Assembly: GCF_003797825.1 (NCBI RefSeq)
Contig: NZ_RKME01000012.1
Coordinates: 62,001-126,000, forward strand
Reading direction: 5' to 3'
Origin: Gordonia sp. OPL2
GTDB taxonomy: Bacteria; Actinomycetota; Actinomycetes; Mycobacteriales; Mycobacteriaceae
Length of the DNA: 64,000 nt
Positions within the stretch are counted from its first letter, which is position 1; each line of letters begins with the position of its first letter. The notes below the pieces were generated by a model that was not told the origin of the DNA, did no database searches, and saw only the letters and a list, made by a program, of their open reading frames with translations. Shown piece after piece: positions 40,795 through 47,946 of the stretch. Both the position numbers and the translations under genes were made by a program.

Positions 40795-40825
40795 TTACAG
40801 TGTTACACATCATGTCAATCTGTAA
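40795..40825. promoter_or_regulatory. Candidate TetR operator overlapping the regulator's start
   Basis: TTACAGTGTTACA and TGTCAATCTGTAA are 13-bp arms (10 of 13 complementary, the outer 6 perfect) around CATCA. The site begins 4 bp from the lipid kinase start codon and covers the TetR start codon at 40812. A bound dimer would shut both divergent promoters. Confidence 0.75.
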
Positions 40826-41414
40826 AGAGGACATCGCCGACCAGGTCCTGGACGCCGCCCGCGACTGCCTGGTACGCAAGGACGGCCGCAAGGTCACCGT
40901 CGCGGAGGTCGCCCGCGAGGCCGGTGTCAGCCGCCCGACGGTATATCGCCGCTGGCCGGACATGTCGGAGATCCTGCGTGCCCTGCTCACCCGGGAGGTC
41001 CTCGGCATCATCTCCGCGGTCACCGACGCGACGCCACTGCGCACCGCTGACTTCGACGCGACGATCGACCTCGTGGTGCGGGTGGCAGCCGCGCTGCGCG
41101 ACGACGAGCTCGTCGCCGCCCTGTGGCGAGAACAGCGCGAGTTCATGATGCCGTATGTGTTCGACCGTCTGGGCGCGAGCCAGCAGGGCGTCCTGGCCAT
41201 TCTCTCCGACTCGATCTCGCGCGGACAGGATCGCGGACAGGTCCGTGACGGGGACTCGGAGAAGATGGCGTCGATGGTCTTGCTGATCACCCAGTCCGCC
41301 ATCCAGTCACGCGCCCTGGTCGAGTCGATCCTGGGAGACGAGTGGAGTCGAGAACTGCACTACGCCCTGTCGTCGTATCTGCGCCGACCCGAGATGCTGC
41401 CGACGGCGACCTGA
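40812..41414 (+). CDS. TetR family transcriptional regulator
   Basis: The 200-residue product has an N-terminal helix-turn-helix (about residues 8-55: VLDAARDCLVRKDGRKVTVAEVAREAGVSRPTVYRRW) and a C-terminal ligand domain. The ATG at 40812 (MSICKEDIADQ) has no ribosome binding site, and the gap to the divergent lipid kinase is 20 bp, so the mRNA is probably leaderless. A GTG at 40800 is an alternative start. Its stop overlaps the glpD start (TGATG), so it is co-translated with glycerol-3-phosphate dehydrogenase. It probably controls glpD and the lipid kinase through the palindrome at 40795-40825. An acyl or glycerolipid signal is a guess. Confidence 0.9.
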   Translation: MSICKEDIADQVLDAARDCLVRKDGRKVTVAEVAREAGVSRPTVYRRWPDMSEILRALLTREVLGIISAVTDATPLRTADFDATIDLVVRVAAALRDDELVAALWREQREFMMPYVFDRLGASQQGVLAILSDSISRGQDRGQVRDGDSEKMASMVLLITQSAIQSRALVESILGDEWSRELHYALSSYLRRPEMLPTAT

Positions 41415-42952
41415 TGAGCGCTCTCAACGCCGGGCAGCGCGAGGCCGCTCTCACCGCGCTGGCCGACGGCGACACCACAGTGGACGTTCTCGTGATCGGC
41501 GGTGGGATCACCGGCGCCGGTGTGGCCCTCGACGCCGCCACCCGCGGCCTCAGGGTCGCGCTCGTCGAGGCGCACGACCTCGCCTTCGGCACGTCGCGCT
41601 GGAGCAGCAAGCTCGTGCACGGCGGACTGCGCTACCTGGCCGGCGGTGACCTCGGGATCGCCTACGAGAGCGCGGTCGAACGCCATCACCTCATGACGTC
41701 GATCGCCCCCCACCTCATCCGACCCCTGCGACAGGTGGTCCCGGACAACGGTTCTCGTGCTTCGTCGATGCTGATCCGGACCGGGTTCCGGGCCGGTGAC
41801 GTGCTGCGGCGAGTAGCCCGCACGCCGTCGTCGGTCCTCGCCGCACCGTCGCGACTGGGCGTCGACGAGGTCGTGGCCCTGTGCCCGACGGTGTCGACGA
41901 CGGGGCTGCGCGGTGGATCCGCCAGCACCGACGGACAACTGATCGACGATGCCCGCCTGGTGGTCGCCGTCGCACGGACCGCGGCCGCGTTCGGCGCCCT
42001 CGTCTGCACCCGTACCCGCGCCGACCGGGTCACCGGAACCGGTGCGCGCCTGACCGATACACGCACGGGTGAGGCTTTCGACGTCTCCGCGCGGACCGTC
42101 GTCAACGCCGCGGGTGTGTGGGCGGGCGACGTGGATCCGTCGGTGCGTCTGCGGCCCAGCCGGGGCACGCATCTCGTCTTCGACGCCGCCACCTTCGGTC
42201 ATCCGACCGGCGCGCTGACCGTCCCGATCGCCGGTTCCATCTCGCGGTTCGTGTTCGCGCTGCCCGAACAGCTCGGCCGTGTACATGTCGGACTCACCGA
42301 TGTCGAAGCGCCCGGCCCGATCCCCGACGTCGCGCTGCCCGACGACGACGAGATCGACTTCCTCATCGGAGCGGTGAACGTGGCTCTCGCCCAACCCCTC
42401 TCACGTGCGGACGTCATCGGTGCGTACTCCGGGCTGCGTCCACTGATCGACACGGGCGGCCAGAGCGGCTCCGGTGCAGGCGATCTCGCCGACGTCTCCC
42501 GACGACACCGGGTGCAGGCCGACGGCACGCTCATCGGTGTGCTCGGTGGCAAACTCACCACGTACCGCCGGATGGCGCAGGACGCCGTCGACGCCGCGGC
42601 CACCGCGGGTGGCCTGACCGCGGGCGCGTGCATCACCACGACGACCCCGCTCATCGGCGCTGCGGGCGTCCGTCACCGCGGTGATCTCCCCGACTCCCTG
42701 GTCGCCCGATTCGGTTCGGAGGCAGCGAAAGTCGTGTCGTCGGCGCGGGTGGACCGCCCGCTCGATCCGATCGCCGGAACCCTCGACGTCACGCGGGCGG
42801 AGGCGGAGTTCGCGGTGACCCATGAGGGCGCGCTCACCGTCGAGGACGTGCTCGACCGTCGCACCCGGATCGGGCTGGTGGACGCCGACGCCGAGCTGGC
42901 GCGGCCGGCGATCGAGGAGATCCTGGACGCGTCGGGGAGCCTGCGCGGCTGA
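41414..42952 (+). CDS. glpD: Aerobic glycerol-3-phosphate dehydrogenase
   Basis: The 512-residue FAD enzyme oxidises glycerol 3-phosphate to dihydroxyacetone phosphate and passes electrons to quinones at the membrane. The N-terminal FAD motif is DVLVIGGGITGAGVALDAATRG (about residues 23-44). GTSRWSSKLVHGGLRYLAGGDLG is the family signature, and a later conserved block is GVLGGKLTTYRRMAQDAVD. The start overlaps the TetR stop by one base. The pairing with a TetR regulator and, divergently, a lipid kinase suggests a glycerolipid-turnover unit. It ends 19 bp from the convergent EgtE-like gene, with a small hairpin between. Confidence 0.95.
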   Translation: MSALNAGQREAALTALADGDTTVDVLVIGGGITGAGVALDAATRGLRVALVEAHDLAFGTSRWSSKLVHGGLRYLAGGDLGIAYESAVERHHLMTSIAPHLIRPLRQVVPDNGSRASSMLIRTGFRAGDVLRRVARTPSSVLAAPSRLGVDEVVALCPTVSTTGLRGGSASTDGQLIDDARLVVAVARTAAAFGALVCTRTRADRVTGTGARLTDTRTGEAFDVSARTVVNAAGVWAGDVDPSVRLRPSRGTHLVFDAATFGHPTGALTVPIAGSISRFVFALPEQLGRVHVGLTDVEAPGPIPDVALPDDDEIDFLIGAVNVALAQPLSRADVIGAYSGLRPLIDTGGQSGSGAGDLADVSRRHRVQADGTLIGVLGGKLTTYRRMAQDAVDAAATAGGLTAGACITTTTPLIGAAGVRHRGDLPDSLVARFGSEAAKVVSSARVDRPLDPIAGTLDVTRAEAEFAVTHEGALTVEDVLDRRTRIGLVDADAELARPAIEEILDASGSLRG

Positions 42953-42955
42953 TAC

Positions 42956-42970
42956 GCGGCCGTCGGCCGC
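42956..42970. terminator. Small hairpin between glpD and the convergent PLP gene
   Basis: GCGGCC and GGCCGC pair around a GTC loop and fill the 19-bp gap between the two stop codons. It could end transcription in both directions; the stem is only 6 bp. Confidence 0.5.
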
Positions 42971-42971
42971 C

Positions 42972-44063
42972 TCAGTAGCCCATCGTGCGCAGCGCGTCGG
43001 CCAGACGATCGAGATCCTCGCGTTCGACGTCGAGGTGCGGGCTGACCCGCAGCACCGACTGCTCGGTCGCCAACGGCGCGCGCCACGAGTCGGCGCCGGT
43101 CACGAGGATCCCCGCCGACAGCAACTTGTCGCGCGCCGCCTGCACATCCGACGGCTGCCAGCCGGGGGGCGGCGCCAGCGTGGTGATGGCCGACGGCTCG
43201 TCGGCGGGTTCGAGGACCTCCCAGCTGCCGATGCCGTCGAGGCGTTCGCGCGTGGCGCGCCCGATCGCCGCGAGCTCGCGGAACACCCGCTGCTGACCGA
43301 TCGCGAGCAGTTCGGACACCGCAACACCCAGGCCGAGCCGGCCCGCGACGAACGCCTCCGAACTCTCGATGCTCACCGGGCGCAGCGCGTCCTTGCGGAC
43401 GGCGACGAACCCGACTCCGCGCGGCCCGGCCAGCCATTTGCGGCTCGTGCCGTAGACGACGTCGGCACCGGTGACCGTCGGCGTGTGACCCGCCGACTGC
43501 GCCATGTCGACGACGACGGGTACACCTGCGGCGTGCGCGATCTCGACGATGCGCGTGACCGGTTGCACCACACCGGATGCGGAGCCGATGTGGCAGATGT
43601 GCAGGAAGTCGGGCTGTTCGAACTGCAGCATGTTCTCGAGCGCGTCGGTGTCGACGTGACCCGCGATGTCGGCGTCGGGAAGTGGTCGCACCGCATACCC
43701 GCGGCGTTCGAACTCCACCAGGTTGGGGCCGAACTCGTTCTTGGCCACCCACACCGTCGTGGAGATCGGCAGATTCCAGTAGGTCAGCAGCGCGCGCAAG
43801 GCCGCTCGCGCGCTCTCCCGGAACGCGAGTTCGTCCGGGGTGTGGCCGATCAGCGACGCGAGATCGCGCTTGTCCCGTGCGATCTCCTCCGCCCGGTCCT
43901 CGGCGGCGATGTACGAACCGCGCTCGGTCTCGCGCCACAGGTGGGCGGAGATCGCTCCGATGACGGCGTTGGAGGACCGGCCCGCGGCCGCGGAGTCGAG
44001 GTGGACGATCTCGGGGCGGAGGCGGGATCGGCGCCACTGTTCACCCAGTTCGCTCACGTACAT
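42972..44063 (-). CDS. PLP-dependent class V aminotransferase-fold protein, EgtE-like
   Basis: The 363-residue protein is a fold-type I PLP enzyme. Sequence blocks match actinobacterial EgtE, the C-S lyase of ergothioneine synthesis: HLDSAAAGRSSNAV at the start, the mid-protein NEFGPNLVEFERRGYAVRPLPD, then VPVVVDMAQSAGHTPTVTGADVVYGTSRKWLAGPRGVGFV, where the Lys of SRKW should bind PLP. The final blocks are VLRVSPHL and LDRLADALRTMGY. In mycobacteria egtE lies with egtA-D; here none of these is nearby, so it may be an unlinked EgtE or a paralogue with another beta-lyase or desulphurase role. It lies between convergent glpD and a divergent small gene. Confidence 0.75.
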   Translation of the reverse strand: MYVSELGEQWRRSRLRPEIVHLDSAAAGRSSNAVIGAISAHLWRETERGSYIAAEDRAEEIARDKRDLASLIGHTPDELAFRESARAALRALLTYWNLPISTTVWVAKNEFGPNLVEFERRGYAVRPLPDADIAGHVDTDALENMLQFEQPDFLHICHIGSASGVVQPVTRIVEIAHAAGVPVVVDMAQSAGHTPTVTGADVVYGTSRKWLAGPRGVGFVAVRKDALRPVSIESSEAFVAGRLGLGVAVSELLAIGQQRVFRELAAIGRATRERLDGIGSWEVLEPADEPSAITTLAPPPGWQPSDVQAARDKLLSAGILVTGADSWRAPLATEQSVLRVSPHLDVEREDLDRLADALRTMGY

Positions 44064-44226
44064 AGACCCTGAACCTACCGGCCCTCGGCGCCCGGTCGGT
44101 CATCGGGCCTCACCCCCGCTCACGCGGCCGCGGACCTATCGCGTCAGCACCGCGGCGCCGATACTCGAGGGGCGAGGTGACCGTCGTCTCCGACGGCACG
44201 AGACCCCACCCACGAAAGAGGATGCG

Positions 44227-44535
44227 ATGTCTGTTCCCGATGCCCCCACAGCCGGTCGCCGCGAGTACTTCGGCGATCCGATCACCATCGACGACCACAC
44301 GACCATGATCCCGGTGACCCGACGCGGGCTGCGCGGTACGCATGTACCGGTCGGGGCGTACACGGTGACCGACGGGACCACCACCTGGACACCCGCCGTC
44401 GACCAGGGCCGCGTCGCGGTGATCGGCGTGCTCACGGGTCTGATCGCGGCGACGCTCGGGACCGCGGCGGTCCTGCGTCAGCCGCCGTGGCCGCGGATGA
44501 CCATCGAGGCCGACCACGTGCCCGGGCACCGGTGA
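44227..44535 (+). CDS. Small membrane-anchored protein, possibly GerW/YtfJ-related
   Basis: The 102-residue product has a hydrophilic N-terminal 60 residues containing YFGDPITIDDHTTMIPVTRRG, a membrane segment (VAVIGVLTGLIAATLGTAAVL, about 72-92) and a short charged end. The 'thr-met-ile-pro-val' stretch recalls the GerW/YtfJ family core, but the match is short and I would not rely on it. AAAGAGG lies 5 nt before the ATG. It precedes the DxDxDG gene by 45 bp in the same direction, so they may be co-transcribed. Confidence 0.7.
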   Translation: MSVPDAPTAGRREYFGDPITIDDHTTMIPVTRRGLRGTHVPVGAYTVTDGTTTWTPAVDQGRVAVIGVLTGLIAATLGTAAVLRQPPWPRMTIEADHVPGHR

Positions 44536-44580
44536 CGCACTTGGACGGAACCGATCGGTCCTCCCGTGCGTCGAAAGACC

Positions 44581-45195
44581 ATGGACCCGGACATCGAGTA
44601 TCTGTTCGGCACCGGCGACGGACACACATCGTCGTGGGTGTCGGCCCCGGACGCCGATCTCGACGGTGACGGTCACGCCGATGCCGTGCGACTCGACTTC
44701 GACGGCGACGGCCGACGAGACGACGCGATGTGGGACACCGACGGTGACGGCACGGCCGACGTGGTGGCCATCGATCGCGACGACGACGGCCGGCCCGACG
44801 AGTTCTACCGGGATTCCGGTGCCGGGGTGTGGGGAGAGCGCGTCGACGACCCGCATGCCCCGCCAATCGGTGACCGTGCACCGGGCGGCGCACACGACGA
44901 ACCCGAGATCCCGCCCGCACCCGGACGCGTCGCGGATCCCCCGGTGAGGTCGCCGACGACGCCGTCGTCGGACGGGGATGCCGTTGTCGTGCGGCGGACC
45001 GAGGATCTCGACGGCGACGGAACCGCGGACATCGAACTGGTCGGCACCCGCAGGGCCGGGGTGCCGGTGGCGCAGCGGCTGTTCGTCGATTCCGACGGCG
45101 ACGGACGGTTCGACCGGGTCCTCGTCGACGAGGACGGGGACGGTCGCGCCGACGTCAGCTTTGACGACCGTTCGCCTCGATTCGATCGTCGGTGA
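44581..45195 (+). CDS. Cytoplasmic protein with seven DxDxDG calcium-loop-like repeats
   Basis: The 204-residue, very acidic product has four DxDxDG-type motifs in residues 25-75 (DLDGDGHAD, DFDGDGRRD, DTDGDGTAD, DRDDDGRPD). A Pro-rich linker (about 85-135) follows, then three more (DLDGDGTAD, DSDGDGRFD, DEDGDGRAD). Such loops resemble the calcium-binding loops of EF-hands, dockerins and thrombospondin type 3 repeats, usually found outside the cell; here there is no signal peptide. The ATG at 44581 (MDPDIEYLFG) is chosen over an upstream GTG. The function is unknown. It overlaps the convergent MFS gene by 41 bp. Confidence 0.85.
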   Translation: MDPDIEYLFGTGDGHTSSWVSAPDADLDGDGHADAVRLDFDGDGRRDDAMWDTDGDGTADVVAIDRDDDGRPDEFYRDSGAGVWGERVDDPHAPPIGDRAPGGAHDEPEIPPAPGRVADPPVRSPTTPSSDGDAVVVRRTEDLDGDGTADIELVGTRRAGVPVAQRLFVDSDGDGRFDRVLVDEDGDGRADVSFDDRSPRFDRR

Positions 45196-46486
45196 CCGGA
45201 TGGTGCTGAGGATAGGGCGGAGTGTGCAGGAAACGCACCACGATCGCGCCGACCAGGTACACGGCGGTGCCCAGGATCAGCAGCCAGTGTGAACGCCCAT
45301 CCGGCGGGATGGCGAGCGCGGCCAGCGTCACCGATCCGACGTAGGCGATGTTGAACACGGCGTCCTGGACCGAGAACACCTGACCGCGCACGGCGTCGCC
45401 GATGTCCACCTGCATTGCCACGTCGCCGCACAGTTTGGCGACCTGCCCGATGAGTCCGAGGACGAATGCGGAGACACAGAACACGATCGCGTTGAACGTG
45501 AGCAGCGAGAGCTCTGCCACCGCGCCGACGAGCAACGCGGTGATCAGTGTCGGGCGCCGCCCGAACCGGTCGACCGAATACGGGGTCACCACGGCGGCGA
45601 GGAACGCGCCACCCGCGGTGAACCCGGCGACGACACTCACTCCGGCGAGCCCGTCGCCGAGACCCGCGTTCTTGCTCAGGACGAGCAGCATGAGCGTGTT
45701 GACACCGAACACGAGTCGGTGCGCCCCGATCGCCGACAATGCTGCGGACACCGTCCGCGAATTGGCGACCGCCCGGACGCCGTGCAGCAGACCGACGGTC
45801 ACCGCGTGCAGCGCGGAGCGGCCCGGATCGTCGGGTTCGTCGGGGCCGAGCTGCAATCGGCCGAACCCGTGCGCCAGGGTCGCCGCGATGAGCGCGATGA
45901 CGACGCCGCCGAGGGTGGTGAGTGCGCTGCCCGTGTTGTCGGGCCCGAAGATCGCGCGCAGCACCGCAGCGATGCCGGCGCCGACGGCGAGCATGCCCGC
46001 GCCCAGGGTCGTGAACAGTGCGTTGGTCGCCACGATGACGTCGCGGTGGGCGACGTGTGGCAGCGACGCCGAGAGGCCGGAGGCGACGAACCGACTCGCA
46101 CCGGTCACCGCGAGCGCGCCGATGAGCACCACCGTGTCGGTGGCTCCGGTCGCGATGGCCAGGGCGACGAGCGCGATCAGGACGCCACGAATCACGTTGG
46201 CGTACATCAGGACGTGGCGTCGGTCCCAGTGGTCGAGCAGCGCGCCGGCGAACGGACCGATGACCGAGTAGGGCAGCAGCAGCACCGCCAGCCCGCCCGC
46301 GACGGCCAACGGATCGGCGTGCCGCTCGGGGTTGAACAGGATCGACGCGAAGAGCGCAGCCTGGAAGACGCCGTCGGTGATCTGGCTGGTGAGCCTGACC
46401 GCCAACAGTCGGCCGAGACCGGGGGAATGTCCGAGCGAGCGGACGAAACCCCGCAATCCGGCGGTGCCACGATCCGACGCTGACAT
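45155..46486 (-). CDS. MFS transporter (Rv0037c-like)
   Basis: The 443-residue product has about 12 membrane helices. Its N-terminal half has the MFS loop region GPFAGALLDHWDRRHVLMYANV after TM2, and the corresponding loop in the second half is TPYSVDRFGRRPTLITALL. It likely exports a small compound by proton antiport; the substrate is unknown. Its position divergent from yqgE (46 bp apart) matches the Rv0037c-Rv0038 pair in M. tuberculosis. GTG-ATG tandem codons begin the frame; ATG at 46486 is used. The 3' end overlaps the DxDxDG gene on the other strand. Confidence 0.9.
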   Translation of the reverse strand: MSASDRGTAGLRGFVRSLGHSPGLGRLLAVRLTSQITDGVFQAALFASILFNPERHADPLAVAGGLAVLLLPYSVIGPFAGALLDHWDRRHVLMYANVIRGVLIALVALAIATGATDTVVLIGALAVTGASRFVASGLSASLPHVAHRDVIVATNALFTTLGAGMLAVGAGIAAVLRAIFGPDNTGSALTTLGGVVIALIAATLAHGFGRLQLGPDEPDDPGRSALHAVTVGLLHGVRAVANSRTVSAALSAIGAHRLVFGVNTLMLLVLSKNAGLGDGLAGVSVVAGFTAGGAFLAAVVTPYSVDRFGRRPTLITALLVGAVAELSLLTFNAIVFCVSAFVLGLIGQVAKLCGDVAMQVDIGDAVRGQVFSVQDAVFNIAYVGSVTLAALAIPPDGRSHWLLILGTAVYLVGAIVVRFLHTPPYPQHHPVTDDRIEANGRQS

Positions 46487-46531
46487 CACTGATCCAGACT
46501 ACCGACCTCGACCGCCCGGCCATGCCATGAT

Positions 46532-47182
46532 GTGGGGGTGGCCGGCGACGACTCCGAGGACCCGACCCCCGAGTTCTACCCAGAGGGGGCGCGGGACGCG
46601 CCGCGCGCCGTTCCCGCCGCCGGTCGTGTCCGACCGGGCACCCTTCTCCTCGCCTCCACCGATCTTCTCGAACCGACGTTCGCGCGCACCGTCATCTACG
46701 TGATGGAGCACAACGACGGCGGCAGTCTCGGCGTGGTGATCAACCGGATGAGCCAGACGGCGGTGCACAACCTGCTGCCGCAGTGGACCGACCTCGCCGC
46801 ATCGCCGCGGGCGCTGTTCGTCGGCGGTCCGGTCAAACAGGACGCCGCGTTGTGTCTCGGCGTCGTCAAACTCGGCGCCGACATCACCGGCTACGACGCA
46901 CTGCGTCCGGTGGACGGCCGGGTCGTCCTCGTCGACCTCGACGGTGACCCGGAGGAATTGTCGAAGGTGCTCGAGGGGGTCCGTGTGTTCGCCGGCTACT
47001 CGGGGTGGGGGATCGGCCAGCTCGACGGCGAACTCGAACAGAACAGCTGGATGCTCGCCTCGGCGTTGGCGAAGGATCTCCTCGCCCCGCCGACCGCCGA
47101 CCTCTGGGGCGAGGTGCTCCGACGCCAGCCGTGGCCGACGCCGCTGCTCGCGAGCCATCCGCTCGACGTGTCCCGCAACTGA
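46532..47182 (+). CDS. YqgE/AlgH family protein (DUF179, Rv0038-like)
   Basis: The 216-residue product has the complete YqgE core: GTLLLASTDLLEPTFARTVIYVMEHNDGGSLGVVINR (about residues 35-71), then LFVGGPVKQDAALCLG, and the C-terminal VFAGYSGWGIGQLDGELEQNSWMLA. The family is widespread and structurally known, but no activity is established. Start may be the GTG at 46532 or 46538; neither has a ribosome binding site, so a leaderless transcript is possible. The N-terminal 25 residues are acidic and not part of the family core. Confidence 0.93.
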   Translation: MGVAGDDSEDPTPEFYPEGARDAPRAVPAAGRVRPGTLLLASTDLLEPTFARTVIYVMEHNDGGSLGVVINRMSQTAVHNLLPQWTDLAASPRALFVGGPVKQDAALCLGVVKLGADITGYDALRPVDGRVVLVDLDGDPEELSKVLEGVRVFAGYSGWGIGQLDGELEQNSWMLASALAKDLLAPPTADLWGEVLRRQPWPTPLLASHPLDVSRN

Positions 47183-47328
47183 CCTCGCTCGCGGCCGCGA
47201 CGGAGTCGGGTAGTCGGCCGCCGGGTAGGAATCATCCGTTCGTGTAACCGCGTATGTGACTACGCTTCGCGCGCGACGACGCACGGTCTGGAATCGGAGC
47301 TGTCCCAACCATTCGAAGGAGCTCCGAC

Positions 47329-47793
47329 ATGAGTATCAGAACACGCCTTGCGGTCCCCGCCGCGGTGCTGGCGGCCGCCGCCGGAATGGCCGTCGGCGGC
47401 GTCGCCGTCAACGCACCGTCGTCGGCGGCAGTGCAGAGTTACCGCCTCGACGTCAACGATTGCGGCCAGCCGTACACCCAATTGTGCAAGCGGGTCCCGA
47501 CAGTCAACACGAACACTCAGCAGGGCCGAATCGTGGTGGAGTTCACCGCGGATCGCAATCACTGCTCGAAGATCAGGGCGCAGATCATGTTCGACGGCCG
47601 GGTCTGGGGAGAGAAGACCCTGAGCGCAGGCCAGCGCGACGGCAGCTACTACATCCCGACAAGTCCGGGAGTCCACCGCGTCGGTGTCCGGGCCATCGGA
47701 GTCCCCGGCGGTTGCAACCGCGGGTATCTCCAGGCGTGGGGTGGCAACCTCCGCATCGAGACCGATCGCGACGCCGCCAACGGCATCGGATGA
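47329..47793 (+). CDS. Small secreted protein with four cysteines, unknown function
   Basis: The 154-residue product starts with a signal peptide (MSIRTRLAVPAAVLAAAAGMAVGGVAV, likely cut near residue 35 at SSA-AVQ). The mature region has four cysteines (NDCGQ, QLCKR, NHCSK, GGCNR) that could make two disulphides, with Gly/Val-rich beta-type sequence between. AAGGAG occurs about 10 nt before the ATG. It is monocistronic: a very strong hairpin follows its stop. I recognise no family. Confidence 0.85.
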   Translation: MSIRTRLAVPAAVLAAAAGMAVGGVAVNAPSSAAVQSYRLDVNDCGQPYTQLCKRVPTVNTNTQQGRIVVEFTADRNHCSKIRAQIMFDGRVWGEKTLSAGQRDGSYYIPTSPGVHRVGVRAIGVPGGCNRGYLQAWGGNLRIETDRDAANGIG

Positions 47794-47804
47794 CGGCCAC
47801 CCGG

Positions 47805-47848
47805 CCGCGTGGCACCTCGTCCATCCCCCGGGGCGAGGTGCCACGCGG
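47805..47848 (+). terminator. Strong hairpin terminator
   Basis: CCGCGTGGCACCTCG and CGAGGTGCCACGCGG form perfect 15-bp arms around a 14-nt C/G-rich loop, starting 12 bp after the secreted-protein stop. No T-run follows. Confidence 0.88.
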
Positions 47849-47946
47849 TCATTCTGGCAGGCCCACGAGAATCCACCGGTGACGCAGACCACAATCTCTG
47901 CTAGCTTTACGGACGCTTGTCCCACACAAACCGGGGGGTTCTGGAC

